14,164 nt of DNA from Deltaproteobacteria bacterium. Lineage in GTDB: Bacteria; Desulfobacterota; Binatia; UBA9968. Of this stretch, positions 14,019 through 14,164 are shown in pieces. Position 1 is the stretch's first letter. The number at the start of each line of letters is the position of its first letter. The position numbers were made by a program, and so were the translations under genes. The notes beneath the pieces are model-generated. The model was not told the origin of the DNA. It searched no databases and was given only the letters and a program-made list of their open reading frames with translations. The stretch spans positions 1 to 14,164 of the forward strand of contig VBLN01000132.1 in NCBI GenBank assembly GCA_005878685.1, given 5' to 3'.

Positions 14019-14164
14019 ATGCGTCCTGACTTAATTAGAGATCTCTTTGAGAAAGAAGAAAGATACTGGTGGCATGTCTCCAAAAGAGAGATGGTCTCTT
14101 CGCTGTTGGCAGATCGGAAAGCCAAGCAGAATCAAGGAAGCATAGGCCTTGGACTGGATGTTGG
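14019..14164 (+). CDS. SAM-dependent methyltransferase, N-terminal part, cut by window edge
   Basis: The first 48 residues include LFEKEERYWWHVSKREMVSSLL, matching the ExxxxWWFxxRRxxV opening of class I methyltransferases common in glycan and lipid clusters. GLGLDVG at the window edge starts the SAM-binding glycine loop (usually LDVGCGTG). The ATG at 14019 has AAGG 9 bases upstream, and an in-frame TGA at 14004-14006 excludes a longer protein, so this start is secure. It is divergent from the SpeE-like gene with a 130-150 base shared upstream region. A minus-strand frame at 13922-14125 overlaps it but has no recognisable domain. Substrate unknown; it may begin another operon to the right. Confidence 0.8.
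   Translation, partial: MRPDLIRDLFEKEERYWWHVSKREMVSSLLADRKAKQNQGSIGLGLDV

Noticed and set aside
13922..14125. 67-codon minus-strand open frame at the right edge
   Set aside because: It overlaps a plus-strand frame with a clear methyltransferase N-terminus and contains the promoter candidate of the neighbouring gene.

Overview
The window reads as a chromosomal segment of a Gram-negative bacterium with mid-range GC. It carries a type IV pilus minor-pilin cluster, a prepilin peptidase and a polyprenyl-phosphate-dependent glycan set, plus one short zinc-ribbon gene and two divergent flanking genes. I cannot name a species. The gene mix would fit a deltaproteobacterium-like or NC10/Methylomirabilota-like lineage, but that is an impression only. 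No RNA gene, insertion sequence, CRISPR array or integration site was seen, and no gene-free stretch exceeds 300 bases.

Layout, read in the direction of transcription (minus strand) from about 11300 down to 1. A sigma70-like promoter near 11302-11330 leads into a compact run of genes with overlaps or short gaps: a glutathione S-transferase-like protein, a free-standing lipoyl-domain protein, an exported alpha/beta hydrolase with Glu at the nucleophile position, a GT-C membrane glycosyltransferase broken by a frameshift, a DPM1-like family 2 glycosyltransferase that is also broken, a second GT-C glycosyltransferase, a UDP-GlcNAc 2-epimerase, a UPF0104 flippase-like membrane protein and the prepilin peptidase PilD. 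After a 188 bp gap holding a good sigma54 promoter candidate come the minor pilins fimT, pilV, pilW and pilX; pilX runs off the left edge.

On the right, a small plus-strand zinc-ribbon gene (11467-11676) is divergent from the operon and has its own promoter candidate. It converges on a large minus-strand gene for a polytopic membrane protein with a spermidine-synthase-like core (11745-13871). Divergent from that, a SAM-dependent methyltransferase begins at 14019 and is cut by the right edge.

How the genes may work together (inference). The family 2 enzyme would load a sugar onto a lipid carrier, the GT-C enzymes would transfer sugars from that carrier on the periplasmic side, the epimerase would supply UDP-ManNAc, and PilD would process the pilins encoded next door. 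This suggests a surface glycan made alongside, and perhaps attached to, type IV pilus components. The two broken glycosyltransferase frames mean the pathway may be decaying here, or that the assembly has errors. The most unusual points are the Glu-nucleophile hydrolase beside a lone lipoyl domain, the sigma54 site before fimT, the two frame breaks and the SpeE-like protein lacking the usual catalytic Asp.
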